Positions 20,937 to 33,431 of a stretch of DNA of 64,000 nt are shown piece by piece (position 1 is the first letter of the stretch; each line of letters starts with the position of its first letter). Source of the stretch: Cordylochernes scorpioides (Eukaryota; Arthropoda; Arachnida; Pseudoscorpiones; Chernetidae); NCBI GenBank assembly GCA_030710605.1, contig CP092869.1, forward strand, positions 9,574,552 through 9,638,551. Direction: 5' to 3'. Position numbers and translations under genes: made by a program. The notes beneath the pieces were generated by a model. The model searched no databases. It was not told where the DNA came from and saw nothing but the letters and a program-made list of their open reading frames with translations.

Positions 20937-22199
20937 CTATAGGTTATTACAAATATCTAAATACTGCGATGGTATGTCGATGTGTCTGTTAATGCTATGG
21001 TTATTGATGGATAAAATAGCTTCAATGATCAACCTTTGGTATTTGGTATTGACATTAGAGTACAGGGTGGTAGGGGAGGAAAGGTTGAATGAATGGCCGG
21101 TGGTGTTAATATGGTTGAAAATAAGCGACCTGTTGTCTCTGTTGGCAATGCATCTACCGTGCTCGGTCATCCTGATGGCCACGGATCTACCAGTCTCGCC
21201 TATGTAAGATGCACTGCAATCGTTACAAGAGACTGAGTAGACCGAGCCACCAGAGGACCGAGCAACGGTAGATCTAGGTAATCTGGTGATAGGGTGTCTG
21301 AGGATGGCGCCGATACTATTGCTATTAGTAAAATGGGTGTTAATTCCGTGCGTTCTGAGGATGCGGGAGATGGCGACTGATTGGGTGGAGAAGGGAAGTA
21401 AACAACTGTTTCTGGTAATTGCAGGAGGTCTAACGGAAGAAGGGTCAAATTTATACTTATGTATGAAATGGGGGGGGGGGGGGGGGGTATTGGGACCGGG
21501 CCAACTGTTTAATGATTAGGGAAAATTCAATGGTTCTAAACAGTGGAAGGGAGCAGTGGGTGAACAATCTCTTGGTAAGAGTACGGACAGTATTTATTTT
21601 ATGCGATAGGGGACATGAAGATTTGAAGTCTGTATAGAATGTGGGATTGTTAACCTTGTGGTATACGGTGGTGTGGTAATGAGAGGTAGTACGTATGACC
21701 AGTATATCAAGATACGGCAATACGGACCTGTCTTCCAATTCTAAGGTGAATGAGATCTCGGGATGATAGGGGTTTAGAGAATCTAAAATATTGATTTCTT
21801 GTCCGGTATCACATATGCAGAAGATATCATCAATATATCTCCGCCACATGTGAATGCCCGGTGCAATTTGCTGTTGGACCCAGTGGTCTATGTTGGCCAT
21901 GACTATTTCTGCAAGTGGGGAGGATAGTGGGCTGCCCATGGGCGAGCCTCTGATTTGTTTGAACAACTGGTTGTTAAATGTGAAAGTAGTGAAGTCCAAA
22001 CACAGGGAGGATATTGCGACTATGGATTCTGCGGTACGGGGATCTACCTGGTTATCCTGTAAGAAATTAGTCAAGTGCCTAATAATAAGCTGATTGGGGA
22101 GGGAAAGATACATGGCAACTACATCATAAGACACCATAACGGTGTTGGGGACAGGGCAGAGAGAGTTAACGGATTGCACAAAAGGGCACAAAAGGATTG
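20937..22199 (-). pseudogene. PLE reverse transcriptase / GIY-YIG endonuclease (left copy)
   Basis: RT motif A region MVSYDVVAMYLSLP, motif B GSPMGSPLSSPLAEI and motif C YIDDIFCI lie in order. They are followed after a Pro-rich linker by a GIY-YIG domain (VYSVSCNDC ... YIGETGRS ... TEH) and C-terminal DICNNL. This order, RT then GIY-YIG, is that of canonical Penelope-like retrotransposases, which nick DNA and prime reverse transcription. The 5' part of the RT is missing at the junction near 22200. The frame is broken at the G tract near 21470, separating RT from endonuclease, so the copy is non-functional. Confidence 0.85.
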
Positions 22200-22204
22200 C
22201 ACAC

Positions 22205-23161
22205 TGGGTCCAACAGCAAATTGCACCGGGCATTCACATGTGGCGGAGATATATTGATGATATCTTCTGCATATGTGATACCGGACAAGAAATCAATATT
22301 TTAGATTCTCTAAACTCCTATCATCCCGAGATCTCATTCACCTTAGAATTGGAAAACAGGTCCGTATTGCCGTATCTTGATATACTGGTCATACGTACTA
22401 CCTCTCATTACCACACCACCGTATACCACAAGGTTAACAATCCCACATTCTATACAGACTTCAAATCTTCATGTCCCCTATCGCATAAAATAAATACTGG
22501 CCGTACTCTTACCAAGAGATTGTTCACCCACTGCTCCCTTCCACTGTTTAGAACCATTGAATTTTCCCTAATCATTAAACAGTTGGCCCGGTCCCAATAC
22601 CCCCCCCCCCCCCCCCCCCCCCCCCCCCATTTCATACATAAGTATAAATTTGACCCTTCTTCCGTTAGACCTCCTGCAATTACCAGAAACAGTTGTTTAC
22701 TTCCCTTCTCCACCCAATCAGTCGCCATCTCCCGCATCCTCAGAACGCACGGAATTAACACCCATTTTACTAATAGCAATAGTATCGGCGCCATCCTCAG
22801 ACACCCTATCACCAGATTACCTAGATCTACCGTTGCTCGGTCCTCTGGTGGCTCGGTCTACTCAGTCTCTTGTAACGATTGCAGTGCATCTTACATAGGC
22901 GAGACTGGTAGGTCCGTGGCCATCAGGATGACCGAGCACGGTAGATGCATTGCCAACAGAGACAACAGGTCGCTTATTTTCAACCATATTAACACCACCG
23001 GCCATTCATTCAACCTTTCCTCCCCTACCACCCTGTACTCTAATGTCAATACCAAGTACCAAAGGTTGATCATTGAAGCTATTTTATCCATCAATAACCA
23101 TAGCATTAACAGACACATCGACATACCATCGCAGTATTTAGATATTTGTAATAACCTATAG
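22205..23161 (+). pseudogene. PLE RT C-part and GIY-YIG endonuclease (right copy)
   Basis: Starts at QQQIAPGIHMWRRYIDDIFCI, keeping RT motif C but lacking motifs A and B. It continues in one frame through the poly-proline tract (from the C run at 22602-22628) into GIY-YIG: VYSV and YIGETGR, with a CxxC pair (CNDC) between them. It is identical to the left copy apart from the tract length and a few substitutions. The upstream extension of this frame to 22142 reads through the junction and is not part of the protein. Only the endonuclease half could be complete. Confidence 0.85.
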
Positions 23162-23709
23162 GCCGTTCACTTCTTTTCCCTGATCTTACTGTTAATCCCA
23201 CCGCAAACAAACCACCCCCCCACCCAGACACCTACCCCTATATAATTTTTTCCTTTGTCCGATGATCGCGCTGATGGCGGGCCATGCCATAGTTCCTCAC
23301 TGTTGTTGGTTTTTTAATATAACATCACATTGGTTTAAGTTGATTGACATCCATAGATGATCATATGTTCTCCTATAAATTGCAATAGTCTTAGTTATGT
23401 TAAATCTGTCATAAATTTTTTAGTTTTTAATTTTTTAATTTTTAATTAGCATCACATCCTACTTTCGTCAAATATTACTATAAAAAGCCTTATTTCCATA
23501 ACTTAATCTGATTTTGTTAACTCATATATGGTTATGTATGCAGATTCTTCACATATCGATATTATATATAGCGTTATTTTCTCTCAATATGTTGTACCCG
23601 TCGAAGGGCGTGAAGCCCGAAAGCTTGTAGCCCATGCATTTTAATTAAAAAAATTCTCTTCGTTTTATAACTATTTACTATTTTAGAATCATGTTGAGGA
23701 TTATGGTAA

Positions 23710-24003
23710 TGCAGTCGTGGTAACAGAATGATATTAAAGAAAATAGTTTTGATCAGAGATTTCTTTATTTGAGCTAAGGAATATATATGAAAAACATAAT
23801 TTGATTAAAGTAATGCCTGGCTTAAGGCGAGTAAAATAAGCAAAACAAAATATTATTTACATAATGTACAAAGGTTTTGAGCCGGCCAACGGGATAAAAC
23901 AACAACGAGTTTTTATAGGGGAAGAGTGACCTCTGGCGGTCGATTTAACAGAGTATTTGAATCTATGAAATTATAATTTAAAATAAAATAATATTTTATA
24001 TAA
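23710..24003 (-). repeat. LTR-like repeat (solo-LTR candidate)
   Basis: Minus-strand copy with CGACCGCCAGAGGTCA and terminal TGCA/TGTTAT-type ends. Confidence 0.6.
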
Positions 24004-25049
24004 GATATATATATGTATTTTTATCAATTATCTTTATCTATTTATATCTATTTATTCATATATTCATCATTATATAATCATATCTATTCATATTTATATT
24101 TATTCTGTATATAACCTTATATAATCTTATATGTACATTGTAATAAATCAGTTTCAATCAATCTCAAAGGGAGTTGTGAGATACACAGGTTCTGGACAGT
24201 ATAATATCAACAGATGTAGACAGCTGTGATAACACAGGTGGTTGACATACATCTGTACCCTTCATGGTCACCTGTGTGTTCAATATTACAGCCAGTGAAT
24301 CAAACCGATAGTGTCAAAAGGAGAATCTATTAGAGGCTGACAAATACAAAACATTTGTTTTTTTTTTATATGCAATAGCAGTGATAATCGTGAAAATATA
24401 CATATTTGACTATTGTATGTAAATTAGAAACTATTTTAGACGCGTAAGATTCTTTTTTTGAAATAAAACAATTTCTACTGCCCTTTACTGCAATGGAAAA
24501 AATAATGGGAGTGCATTTTTCCATTTCAGTAAGGACAGTAGAAATTGTTTAATAATATTATAAATATAATATAATTAATATAATAATATTAATTGATAAT
24601 CAATGAGATGTTTATATATAAACCATATCAAGCACGTGGAAAAGGGTATTTAGAAAATTGCTGATATCTAATTTATAACCATTTGATTAATTTATAATCT
24701 TACAATGAATGGAGCAATCTCACGAAATACCTTTATATAAGGGAGGAATTACCTGCTTAATTGTACAGCCCTTGATACAGAGAGGAAGGCCCTATATCAA
24801 TAAATTAAATGTACCAACATTTTACCCTACGTATTGCTTTCAAAAATATCAGAAAACAAATCTAAGGCAATAGCTTACTATAAAATATTTAGATCATCAT
24901 TATGTAAGGACCAGTCAACAAGTGAATGACTTTGAGATGAAGAGTAAAGCCAGTTTAATTTCTATGTAAATAACACAAGATGATTATTACCTTACCCAAT
25001 TGGGAGAATCTGTATGGTGCAAGTCCCTAATAAAGGCTTTTGTGTGTGT
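24004..25049. other. AT-rich region with one FB4 element
   Basis: The FB4 foldback copy is at about 24423-24560. The rest has no recognisable gene or RNA. Confidence 0.4.
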
Positions 25050-25245
25050 GTCATATAAGGGGGGAGAAGTCCGACCCCATCGCTGAACCCTTGGAATATT
25101 TGACCAAATTCTGGTCCTAGGTGGCTAACGTAGCAACGGCACCTATTGTCCAATGAAGAGCAAAACCGATATCTCCTTGCAACTGCTGTGATAGAGATGT
25201 ACGGAGACATCTGAGGCTCTTCATTGGACACAACAGCAACAACGA
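25050..25245 (+). mobile_element. Internally deleted LINE (5' UTR fused to 3' tail)
   Basis: 25055-25165 matches the LINE 5' region at 55303-55430 (GGGGAGAAG, CTTGGAATATTTGACC, GAAGAGCAAAAC, GATATCTCC). It then switches directly to one inverted unit of the LINE 3' repeat (GACATCTGAGGCTCTTCATT). Everything between, including endonuclease and RT, is absent. Confidence 0.65.
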
Positions 25246-25974
25246 TCTTCTATATATTTCACTTTTTGTTTTTTTTTTTCACATAGATCCAGATATTTTA
25301 TCTTTATCACCAATAGATTTTATAGAGATCTCGAATTATTTTAAAGATAACTATATTTTTAAAGAACTACCTAAAAATGAAGTTTGTTGTGCCTATGACG
25401 CATGCGCATGCAAGGGATGACAAATGAGATGATTCCGCGCATGCGTCGACTTTGATTGTTCGCCAACAATAATACCAGATGGCTCTGCGCAACAGGAAAG
25501 ATGGCGGTGATTCACCAACGATATTAAAAATAGATCGATTACAGTACTGCAGTATACGCCAGTACTCATCCTTGATCATTCTAATAGGGTACTTTTTGTA
25601 TTACTCAGACACTAGGAGTAAATTACTTCCAGCAAAGTGAATTGAAAGTAAAAAAAGATGAATACTTAGTTTTATATGATTGTGAAGATAGAGCAATCCA
25701 TAAATAAATCTTTAAATAAAAAGGCATGATATTTTGATCCAATATATGATTTTTTATTTTAAAAAAAGTTTTATATGAGTTGAAAGAAAAGACTCTCACA
25801 CACATACATATAAAATGATAGTAATTTTTCTTTTACCGAAATTTCGCACACACACAATACTAGTTTAGAATACTAGAACGAGAGAGAATAAAGATTAATG
25901 TAAAATTAATACAAAGCAATAATGATCCATCTATATAATACAAATGAAAACACCAAAACGCAATTGTTTCTTTT
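25246..25974. other. Spacer, nothing recognised
   Basis: AT-rich; a GC-richer patch at 25380-25510 (CGCATGCGC words) has no assignable family. Confidence 0.35.
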
Positions 25975-26078
25975 TACAAATAAATCAAACTTCTACTGTC
26001 CTTACTGCGATGAAAAATATATTGGGAGGGTTTGGCTCATCAGTGGTGAACCTTCTCAGCGGTTTCGCCAGAAGAAAT

Positions 26079-26385
26079 ATTTTTTTGCTTATCCCTATTA
26101 CACGTGGTACAGGCTATGATAATCATGGTGGTAAGAAGTAGGCGACTGCTTTTACTGTAAGTGTACCACATGCCTACACATATGAAAAGCAGTTCGACTT
26201 TGCACTTACAAATATGCCAGAACCCCATTTGATTACTTGCAATCACTGGTGGGGTTGATATTTTGCAAGAATCGGGAGCCATTGGAGCATTTTTATTAAT
26301 CAGAAAAATGTGCTCAATGTGGGAATCGAACCCGGGTCGTAGAGATCGAAAACCAAAGGTTTATACCATCCTTCCACCGACTCCC
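26079..26385 (-). mobile_element. SINE-1 copy inserted in R1
   Basis: Reverse-orientation SINE-1 with T-run at 26080-26086, body and head GGGAATCGAACCCGGGTCG (B box on minus). It interrupts a partial R1 repeat at 25975-26075. Confidence 0.7.
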
Positions 26386-26654
26386 AAAGAAATAATTATA
26401 AAAGTTAACTATCATGTCTAACCTAACCAAAGAGAAGACAGCAGTTAATAATGTTAGCCGAGAAAAACAAACCCAAGTGGCAGGAGAGGCTAAGATCGCA
26501 ACAACAAACCAGAAATATCCCAATAATCGATACCCGAAACTTCAGCCTTCTCCTGGGTCATGTTTTGTTCAAAATTTGATATGTTATATCTTTTATATTG
26601 ATTTTCATTAATTATCTAATTATAATTTTGAAGCATTTTTTTAATTAGAAAAAA

Positions 26655-26739
26655 AGTTCCAAATGCGGGATTCAATCCCGAGTCGTATCGGTCGAAAACC
26701 AATGGTTTAGACCATCCTTACACCTACCCATAAATTAGG
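26655..26739 (-). mobile_element. SINE-1 head fragment
   Basis: Only the tRNA-like head (GGGATTCAATCCCGAGTCGT ... on minus) remains. Confidence 0.6.
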
Positions 26740-27567
26740 TTAATTATAATTTCCAGCCATATTCATCGTTTTATCCTCCACTACATGATGGTGATTGATC
26801 ATTGTGAGGATATCGTTGTAAGCCGGCAATGAGAAAGGTGGAATCTGACTGGTGTCATTATAAATTTAAAAGGGAGTTCCAAAAATGCAAAATAACATCG
26901 GTATGGTAGATTGAACTGGCTAAACCGCTGGGAGGGCAGTAGAAATTGTTTAATTTCAAAAAAGAATCTTACGCGTCTAAAATAGTTTTTAATTTTCATA
27001 AAAGATGGCGCGCTAGTGAAATAGTAATAAAGACTTTGTTACATGTATTGTTAATTATGATTCACAATATGGTTTAATGTTTATATTATGATTTATTACA
27101 GCGCAATCTGTTATGAGAATTTCAAACTATTATAGACACGTATTATTCTTTTAAAAAATAAGCAATTTTATACTACCCTCATTGCAATAAATTTTTTTCA
27201 TTGTAGTAAGAGCTGTAGAAAATTACTTAATTCTCTGATTCTTTGAAATATCATTGATTCTAAAAATAAAGAAGGCATCTCCTGACCACGAGCAGATGTG
27301 CTTTTTATATGGCAGAGCGTTTATTTAGCTTGCTCCGTGTTATTTGGCCAACCCAATTTCTTGATAAATCAGGAAAAGCCATCCACGAACGCGTTTCGCG
27401 CTGTTGGCGCTTGTCATTGATTCTCTAATTGTTTGAAATATTTAGCAAACAACTTAATGCATTCTAGAACCTCTCTAGACATTTGACAATTGAAATATAT
27501 TTATTTACACCCTTAGTTAATTTCTTGTAAATAAAGATACTTCATCCAAAAAATATTTTTATTACCT

Positions 27568-27606
27568 CGAGGTTTCGACAAAAATATTTTGTCCTCATCA
27601 GGAACA
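27568..27606 (-). ncRNA. Hammerhead ribozyme, canonical core
   Basis: On the minus strand: CTGATGA, stem II GACAAAA/TTTTGTC, GAAA, a short stem III ACC/GGT with loop TCGA, then a GTA cleavage triplet. Every conserved core position fits. Stem I could form from a T-rich 5' side and the ATAAAAAT after the cut. It is probably a PLE-derived terminal ribozyme; the adjoining sequence (27500-27820) has no RT. Confidence 0.7.
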
Positions 27607-27837
27607 AACAAAAATTGAAGCATTTGGCAAGGCGTTAAAAATGAATTAGTATAATAGAAGAAATCAATTATTCCTTGATTTAGCCTGTTCCATGATATTT
27701 GGCCAACCCAATCTCTTGATTTTAGGCCATGAATAGAATGGTCATATGATATTAACAAGGAGAAAGAGAGAAAAAATAACTGTGTACAAAAGAAGGTAAA
27801 GTCTGGCAATATGTACATTAAGAATAATATAAATTAT

Positions 27838-28135
27838 CAGTTTCTTCTTCTTCTTCTTCATTTCCACTCAATCATATTAGAGTACTGGGTGAAGTAGAAT
27901 GCGTCTGCCTTTGTCATTAAGACTGGGAGCACTACTCAGTGGCAGGCCACTGACTCAACTCCAAAATAAATGACCGCCTCTGACATGAGGAACAGACACC
28001 ATGTGCAGCCGCTCCTAACATGGAGTACAAACGCTGCTCATCCTGTATCCCAGGAGCCCTTACAGGGTACTATCAGCCGGGCCAGCTGAGTCCAGGTTTT
28101 TTAGTGAGCTTGTTACTGCTCCCCCTCCTTCTTAA
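27838..28135 (+). repeat. Dispersed repeat starting with (TTC)n, SINE-like
   Basis: Shares TCCACTYAATCATATTAG, GAATGCGTCTGCCTTTGTC and CATTAAGACTGGGAGCA with 38583-38790. It is much less AT-rich than its surroundings. No coding or tRNA head found. Confidence 0.5.
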
Positions 28136-28883
28136 AATATATTTGTTTCTATATAATTCAAAATATATCTACAAAGGGTATTGGATCACATCATGAAAAT
28201 TGACTTATTTGAGTATGAAATATAACATGTTCCATCATGGATAGACTACGTTTCAGATATATGCGATCATAATGAACCCAGTATATGCTTAACATATAGA
28301 ATATATGGCAAATTCATATTTATAAATTTAGATATTCTTTAGACCGCACTTCTAAACTCAAACAATCATAGAGACAATATGGTCAGGATTTATATTAGAA
28401 TCTTAAGCTTCAATAAGTTATATTTTCACTTTAAATATTAATACACCTTAATATCTTTAATCAAATTTCATGGCATTATCTAGAGAAAGAAGAAACTAGC
28501 ATAGTCATCTATAGCATATTCAGCAGTAACTGCTAAATATGTATAAGTACAAATATAAATAAATGAGAAAACAATATTTAAAAATAAAAAGGTCAGGTGT
28601 TGATATTAAAAACAAAGAAGGCATATCCAGACCAAATAAATATATAGGAAATCCCCAAGTTTATGGCATAATTGAGTTCTTTTTATAATTAGTTACCTGC
28701 ATTATATATACAGTTCTTTCTCTCCTATATTGACTTCATATTTCGTTAAATATGATATCATCATGAGAAATAACGAAGTATCAAGAAAAGAACTGAGGTA
28801 GAAATACAGTTTATAAAAAATCTCTATAAAACAAGTATTATACAAATCACATCGAGACTATACACGCAAATAGTTAATTATTT
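28136..28883. other. AT-rich spacer, nothing recognised
   Basis: No repeat boundary or frame of interest. Confidence 0.4.
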
Positions 28884-29136
28884 ACGACATTTGAAAATTT
28901 TCCCGCATGTGTTTCTTTTGAACGAAAAATCAAAATATTTTTATAGGAGAAATGACGACCATTTCTAACCGTTCATCATTACTCTTCACAAATCATCCTT
29001 CATCCCTAAGGTTAGAAATGGTCGTCATTTCTCCTTTAAAAAAAAAATTGATTTTTCGTTCAAAAGAAATACATACGGGAAAATTTCCAAATGTCGTTTT
29101 ACAATCACAAGCCGCATTATATTATATTGTATTATA
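28884..29136. repeat. FB2 foldback element
   Basis: Arms with CCCGCATGTGTTTCTTTTGAA inverted at 29050-29085. The right terminus GCCGCATTATATTATATTG overlaps the left edge of segmental duplication copy A. Confidence 0.7.
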
Positions 29137-30133
29137 GTTAATTATTTGATTACCAGTCTCTAAATGCATAGAAGCATAGGGCGCTTCTATGGATCAATTT
29201 CCTCCCGGCAATTTTTCCATCTATAGTCTCTAAATGGTCCAATAAAAGTTTCGTTAGAAGAAATAAGAATTCTTACCTTAAAGAAAAGGTTTTCAGATGT
29301 TAGCAGCCTCATTTAGAAGAAGGGAAACGCGGAGTGAGAAGCGGTGTTTGATGAAAGGGAAGCTATTCCTGGCGACTGAGACAATGCTAGTTGTCACCTA
29401 CCTAGCACCTGCCAGGCAAGTGTTGTCATCTCTACACCTATCCTGCATACCTACCTTAAATATTCATTTATCTCAATTGGTAAACAGCATTCATGGATAA
29501 AATATTTTCAGGTCTCAAAGCCCTTTTATAGTAGTAATATTAACTAAATTTATAACTTGAAAAAATAGTTTAATTGTTTATTGTAGTGAAATTGTTTAAT
29601 TTCAAAAAGAATCTTATACGCGTCTAAAATAGTTTCGAATTTTCATAACAGATGGCGCGCTAGTGCATCCTAATTGGAAAAAAAAATAGTACAAATGTAA
29701 TATTGTACTGGGAAAAGGTTACTAAATTATGAAAAAAAGGCATCTCCTTATCTTAAAACTGAAAGTTGATGGCTTGCGCCATCTATCGGAATAAATATCA
29801 ACAATTCTCGTTTTTTTTTAAATCAACGAGAATAGTTGAAATTTATCCCTCCTAATATTTTTTCTCTATTTCAGTAAGGACAATTGAAGTTTGTTTTATA
29901 TTTATAAAAAGAAACATTCTTTCTTTAATGCATCCATTCGTTATATATTAAGGCACTTTATAGCTTTATAATAAGTCCAATATACATCAAAATAGGGATT
30001 CCAATTATCACAATATTATCTCCAGATGGAAATCTGGTCACCGGCGCCCTCTAGTCTATAAAGAGGGGGCCAAAAGCTTCCCCATGTGCACTAGGTGCAA
30101 AACCGAAGAGGCCACCCCCCAACATATACTAAA

Positions 30134-30368
30134 TTAGATAATAAAAAGGCATATATTGGATTCAATAAAATATTTTTTGCCAATATTTCGGCTGGTTGAA
30201 CGCCAACCTTTTATCAAGGCATTACATTTTCGTATAAACAAACTCACTATGCGCCGCTGAGTTTGTTTATACAAAATTTTAATGCCTTGGTGAAGGTTGG
30301 CGTTCAAACAGCCGAAATATTGGCAAAAAATATTTTATTAAATCCAATATATGCCTTTTTATTATCTA
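30134..30368. repeat. IR1 inverted-repeat element (copy A)
   Basis: Ends TTAGATAATAAAAAGGC and inverse; both arms carry the GGTTGGCGTTC hairpin. Paralogue at 44908-45148. Confidence 0.75.
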
Positions 30369-31226
30369 ATGAATTAAATATGGATTACTCTATTTTAAAA
30401 ACAAATATACTATAAATTGTATGGAAAAGGACAAAAGATCCCTGTACAGAGAACCAAGAAGAGTTCTTGAACTTCTTTATGAGCTCGACCTCCAACATCT
30501 TGTCTAAATCAGACTAATAAAAGGATAAGTAAAATAAAATCTCAAATATAAATCTTAAGATTGATGGCAATCAGCTCAACGATAATCATAGTCATTTAAA
30601 ACCCCATTTATCTTTAAAAGGGTTTATTAAGTCCAAATATCTAAATCTGCACGAATTACAAGAAAACTATTTTTTGAATGGTTCTATTTATATGTTTTAA
30701 AAGGTAGGGATTAGATTTGCATAACTCCCACGGAATAAACATTGCATATCAGATCCATTTATTCCTTTAAACCCCCACACACTGATTTTAAATATTTCCT
30801 ATCAATATAGAAATAGGTTTGTGATATATTTACATATATTATAATTCCATTCCTGATAAGAGCATAAATTGGCTGAAATTCTATGTAAATATATTTTATT
30901 TAATAGTAATCCTATTTCAGAAATATTTATGGTATATGTGTGGGTTGTGAGGTGGTTTTTAAACTTATAAACAATCCAAACTTAGATCCATTCTTCGTTC
31001 TTTTGCGCGCGCACTTCTACGAAATTTTATATAATATATAAATATATTTTTTAAATAGAGCAATCCATAAATAGATCTCTAATTTAAAAGGCATATATAT
31101 ATTTTTGAAAATATAGCAATCCATATATAGATATTTAATTGAAAAGGCATATATAGGATCAAAATATAGGTAAATAAATGATATTTTGATTCAATATATG
31201 CCTTTTCAATTAATTATATATATATA

Positions 31227-31565
31227 TGTTATATTGAAATATTTTATTTAAAAATGTTATATGTTAAAATGTTATTTTATTTAAAGTTATAATTTCATTG
31301 ATATAAATACTCTGTTTAAATCGACCGCCAGAGGTCATGCTTCCCATATAAAATCTCATTGTTTTTCTTCCCCGCTGGTCGGCTCAAACATATTTGTAAT
31401 TATGTAAATATAATATTTTGTTTTATTTATTCTTACGCCTTAAGCCAGGCGGTACTTGTACAAAATTATGTTTTTAATATGAATTTATTTCTCAGCTCAA
31501 TAAAGCAATATCTGATCAAGACCATTTTATTATTATTCTTTCAAGATTATTCAACCACGACTGCA
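31227..31565 (+). repeat. LTR-like repeat
   Basis: As at 15777, with an internal AT duplication near the start. The frame across it is not a gene. Confidence 0.55.
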
Positions 31566-31675
31566 CCACCATTACAATAATCCTCAACATGATCAAATAT
31601 CAAGCAGAAACTCACTCAAAAAATATTTTTTAAAATTAATATAATATATATATATATATATATCTGAAAATAGAG

Positions 31676-31820
31676 CAATCCATACTTAAATCATTAGATA
31701 ATAAAAAGGCATTTTATACAAAAATGTAATACCTTGATAAAGGTTGGCGTTCAGCCAACCGAATTATTGGCAAATAAATATTTTATTCAATTCAATATAT
31801 GACTTTTTACTATCTAATAT
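31676..31820. repeat. IR1 element, short form
   Basis: Left arm mostly deleted; the right arm keeps CTTGATAAAGGTTGGCG. Paralogue at 46290-46432. Confidence 0.6.
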
Positions 31821-32619
31821 TTATATAATTTTTTTTTTCATTCATTTTTCTTTAAATTGTTCTACTAGTGACCACAGAGTGTATCTTATTTCATTATTAA
31901 ATATACATATTGAAACGAAATACAAGAAATTTCTCCTTGATGGCTTATAAAAGATGCTAAAAAAGAAGAGAAAAAGTTTTCTTTAATAAAAATATATAAA
32001 AAAATATACATATTTCTGTGAAAATTAGAAACTTCTAACTGGCCAAAGTATCTATTTTTCACAGAAATATGTATACAGGCCAGGCATATTTTATCTTCAG
32101 GATATTAATTATACAGTTATTCAACAATACGAGAGATAAAAAACGTTACCTTTTTACTATTATACATAACTAGACAGAAATCCCGGCTTTACTCAGGTTT
32201 TTCCCAAGTAAATATTTGCCCAAAGAAGAATGTTTTAACAGAGAATTTATCATTTTTCTATTATTAGTAGTATAGGAATGTGAAGATAGAGAAATTCATT
32301 AATATTTAATTCTCATGAATATTTTCAAAACACTAGAATATGTAAATTTGACTTTTATTGGATAAATTTGTATATTCTGGGCCGACACGATGACAATGCA
32401 TTCTATCAGAATAACTTCAAGTAGTTGTCAAATGTATATATATATATATGTTGTAGTTGGTCCATATACGCCAAATATTGTCAAAGGAACCAACTCTATT
32501 TATGTATTTATATATATATATATAATATTTCTGATGTATATTTTGTAATTACAATTCATATATTAAATTATTATTTGTTGCTTGATTTTGGTATACATGA
32601 GTATGTTACGATATTGTTC

Positions 32620-32899
32620 TGCAGTCGTGGGAATAATAAAATAGTTTTTATCAGAGATTTCTTTATTTGAGTTAAGGAATATATAAAAAACATAATTTGG
32701 TGAAAGTACTGCCTGTCTTAAGGCGAGTAGAACAAGGAAAACAAAAGATGTTTACATAATTTACAAAGATTTGAGCCGGCCCGCGGGAAACAACAACAAT
32801 CGGTTTTATATGCAAATCGTGACCTCTGGCGGTCGATTTAACAGAATATTTGAATCTATGAAATTATAATTTAAAATAAAATAATATTTTTATATAACA
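32620..32899 (-). repeat. LTR-like repeat (280 bp)
   Basis: A clean minus-strand copy with TGCA and TGTTATAT ends. Paralogue at 51722-52003. Confidence 0.6.
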
Positions 32900-33037
32900 C
32901 ATATATATGTATACTATAGAAAATGAAAATGGCGCCTCTGCCAGCGCTGCAGAGTTTGGTGGAGAATCACCAGTGGGTTTCCAGCGACACCATATTTATA
33001 TATAAAGAGTATAGCTGAAAGCCATACTTCTAGTTCT

Positions 33038-33250
33038 CCTGTTGAAAGGTATGTTGACCTGAAAGATAGAAAGATAAAAATAGATAAATAAAACCTAGTA
33101 CTGGATTGCCTGTTAATTTCAATAAATTGTAAATGCCGAAATGAACGTGTAATATAAAAGATGCCAAAGTGAATACAAGAGTATGGCTGAGCAGAGCAAT
33201 TATTGTTAGAAAGGGATCAAGCTTTCGAGAAAAATCGATCTTTAACAGGC
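33038..33250. repeat. Inverted pair of hammerhead-like motifs
   Basis: Plus motif 33038-33065 (CTGTTGA, short stem, GAAA) and minus motif 33219-33250 (CTGTTAA, stem, GAAA) face each other. The same pair exists in copy B at 52157-52370. Confidence 0.5.
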
Positions 33251-33431
33251 ACTAGAGAGATCTAACGCTTAGGTTCCACAACAATAAAAATACACTTGCC
33301 CAACACCCCTAGTGTATTTACTTTATTCAATTCTGAGTGATTATTGTTCTTATAAAAATGTTACAGCTTTTTTCAATCCTAATATTCTGTAGTGAACTCT
33401 GAATGATCTCCGAATATCATCATAGGTATTT

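Larger units (their letters stand above)
20430..23669. mobile_element. Palindromic Penelope-like element (PLE-1)
   Basis: Two inverted arms, 20430-21884 and 22203-23669 (about 1.46 kb, near identical), flank a unique 318-bp centre that continues only the left, minus-strand copy. Each arm ends in a hairpin CCGTCGA-GGGC/GCCC-GAAA (20475-20500, 23597-23623). The minus copy has RT plus GIY-YIG; the plus copy starts mid-RT. This is the head-to-head arrangement of a longer and a 5'-truncated copy known for PLEs. A homopolymer G/C tract differs in length between arms. No target duplication was identified. Confidence 0.85.

Noticed and set aside
22602-22628. Poly-C/poly-G tracts as a regulatory or G-quadruplex element
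   Set aside because: They are the slippery proline-coding linker of the PLE; length differs between arms, consistent with simple slippage.
29297-29500. 67-codon frame conserved in both duplication copies (also 44070-44273)
   Set aside because: Conservation is explained by the segmental duplication; the substitutions near its end are not biased to third codon positions and no family is recognisable.
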